5,786 bases of DNA from an uncultured Syntrophobacteraceae bacterium. GTDB lineage: Bacteria > Desulfobacterota > Syntrophobacteria > Syntrophobacterales > Syntrophobacteraceae. Shown one piece after another: positions 5,546-5,786 of this stretch (its first letter is position 1; the number at the start of each line of letters is the position of its first letter). Made by a program: the position numbers and the translations under genes. Below the pieces are notes generated by a model that had not been told where the DNA came from, ran no database searches, and was given only the letters and a program-made list of their open reading frames with translations. Where the stretch lies: NCBI GenBank assembly GCA_937889795.1, contig CALBZH010000106.1:1-5786 (forward strand), read 5' to 3'.

Positions 5546-5786
5546 TCATATAGCGTAACTAGCTGAAACTGCATTATATTTGCTTGCAGCGGTGTTGGTT
5601 TTGTGAGATACTTGTTTCCCAGGAAATAGGTAAGGCTTGAAACTAACCCCAAAAAAATCGTCGAGGAGTTGATCATCATGGCACCGATCCTGCCATGAAA
5701 AATCATGCCAACGAGGCAGCATTGTCGCATCTTTTTGGAACCTTATCCCCAGAGTGATTGACCCTGAAGCCAAGCGCTCAGCCAAG
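5546..5786 (-). CDS. Possible C-terminal part of an unrecognised gene, open at window edge
   Basis: A minus-strand frame enters from the right edge and stays open for about 80 codons to a TGA at 5546-5548, roughly 110 bases before the glycosyltransferase gene. Its sequence (for example QKDATMLPRWHDFSWQD) has a mixed composition with several Trp, Phe, Asp and His residues, more protein-like than the competing frames. I recognise no family, and no in-window start can be chosen because the frame is open at the edge. The region is more A/T-rich than the operon. It may be the 3' end of a gene upstream of, and on the same strand as, the operon, or a chance open frame in intergenic DNA. Confidence 0.28.
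   Translation of the reverse strand, partial: LAERLASGSITLGIRFQKDATMLPRWHDFSWQDRCHDDQLLDDFFGVSFKPYLFPGKQVSHKTNTAASKYNAVSASYAI

Noticed and set aside
1..5786. CRISPR array, transposase or insertion-sequence ends, toxin-antitoxin pair
   Set aside because: No regularly spaced repeats, no DDE or HUH transposase motifs, no terminal inverted repeats with target duplication, and no recognisable toxin-antitoxin family were seen.

Overview
The window looks like accessory or island-edge chromosomal DNA of a Gram-negative bacterium. Moderate G+C, SDR and RNase H genes with strong G/C third positions, and an SPINDLY-type glycosyltransferase next to a DUF309 protein would fit a Nitrospira-like lineage. 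That assignment is inference only; no rRNA or marker gene is present to settle it.

Left edge (1-504): there is no convincing protein gene. On the minus strand, 186-232 is the 3' part of a tRNA-Thr(CGT), cut off at the anticodon stem. It is followed by its own intrinsic terminator hairpin (140-177). Short repeats flank the fragment on both sides: three ACGYCAAAA-type boxes on the left and two TTCTCACAC boxes on the right. This is the architecture of a tyrosine-integrase attachment site (attR, or an attP-like junction between two elements). No integrase lies inside the window.

Middle left (505-1945): rnhA (ribonuclease HI with an unusual ~85-residue N-terminal extension, plus strand) and a classical short-chain dehydrogenase/reductase (minus strand) converge and overlap by 23 bases at their 3' ends.

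Gap 1946-2476: the SDR has a strong ribosome-binding site here. The rest holds two short plus-strand reading frames touching at a TGATG, which may be a decayed gene or tiny coupled genes.

Middle right (2477-5433, all minus strand, read right to left): a compact apparent operon. It encodes a TPR plus O-GlcNAc-transferase-like (GT41, SPINDLY family) protein; a previously easy-to-miss 37-residue protein with an HX3CX2C metal-binding motif; a DUF309 protein; and a two-helix membrane protein whose reading frame begins on the base after the DUF309 stop. The grouping suggests a shared, unknown task, perhaps protein glycosylation with metal-binding or membrane accessory factors.

Right edge (5434-5786): the leader of that operon, with a 10-bp-period tandem repeat and a GGCGCC inverted repeat, then a minus-strand reading frame that stays open to the window end and may be the C-terminal part of another gene.
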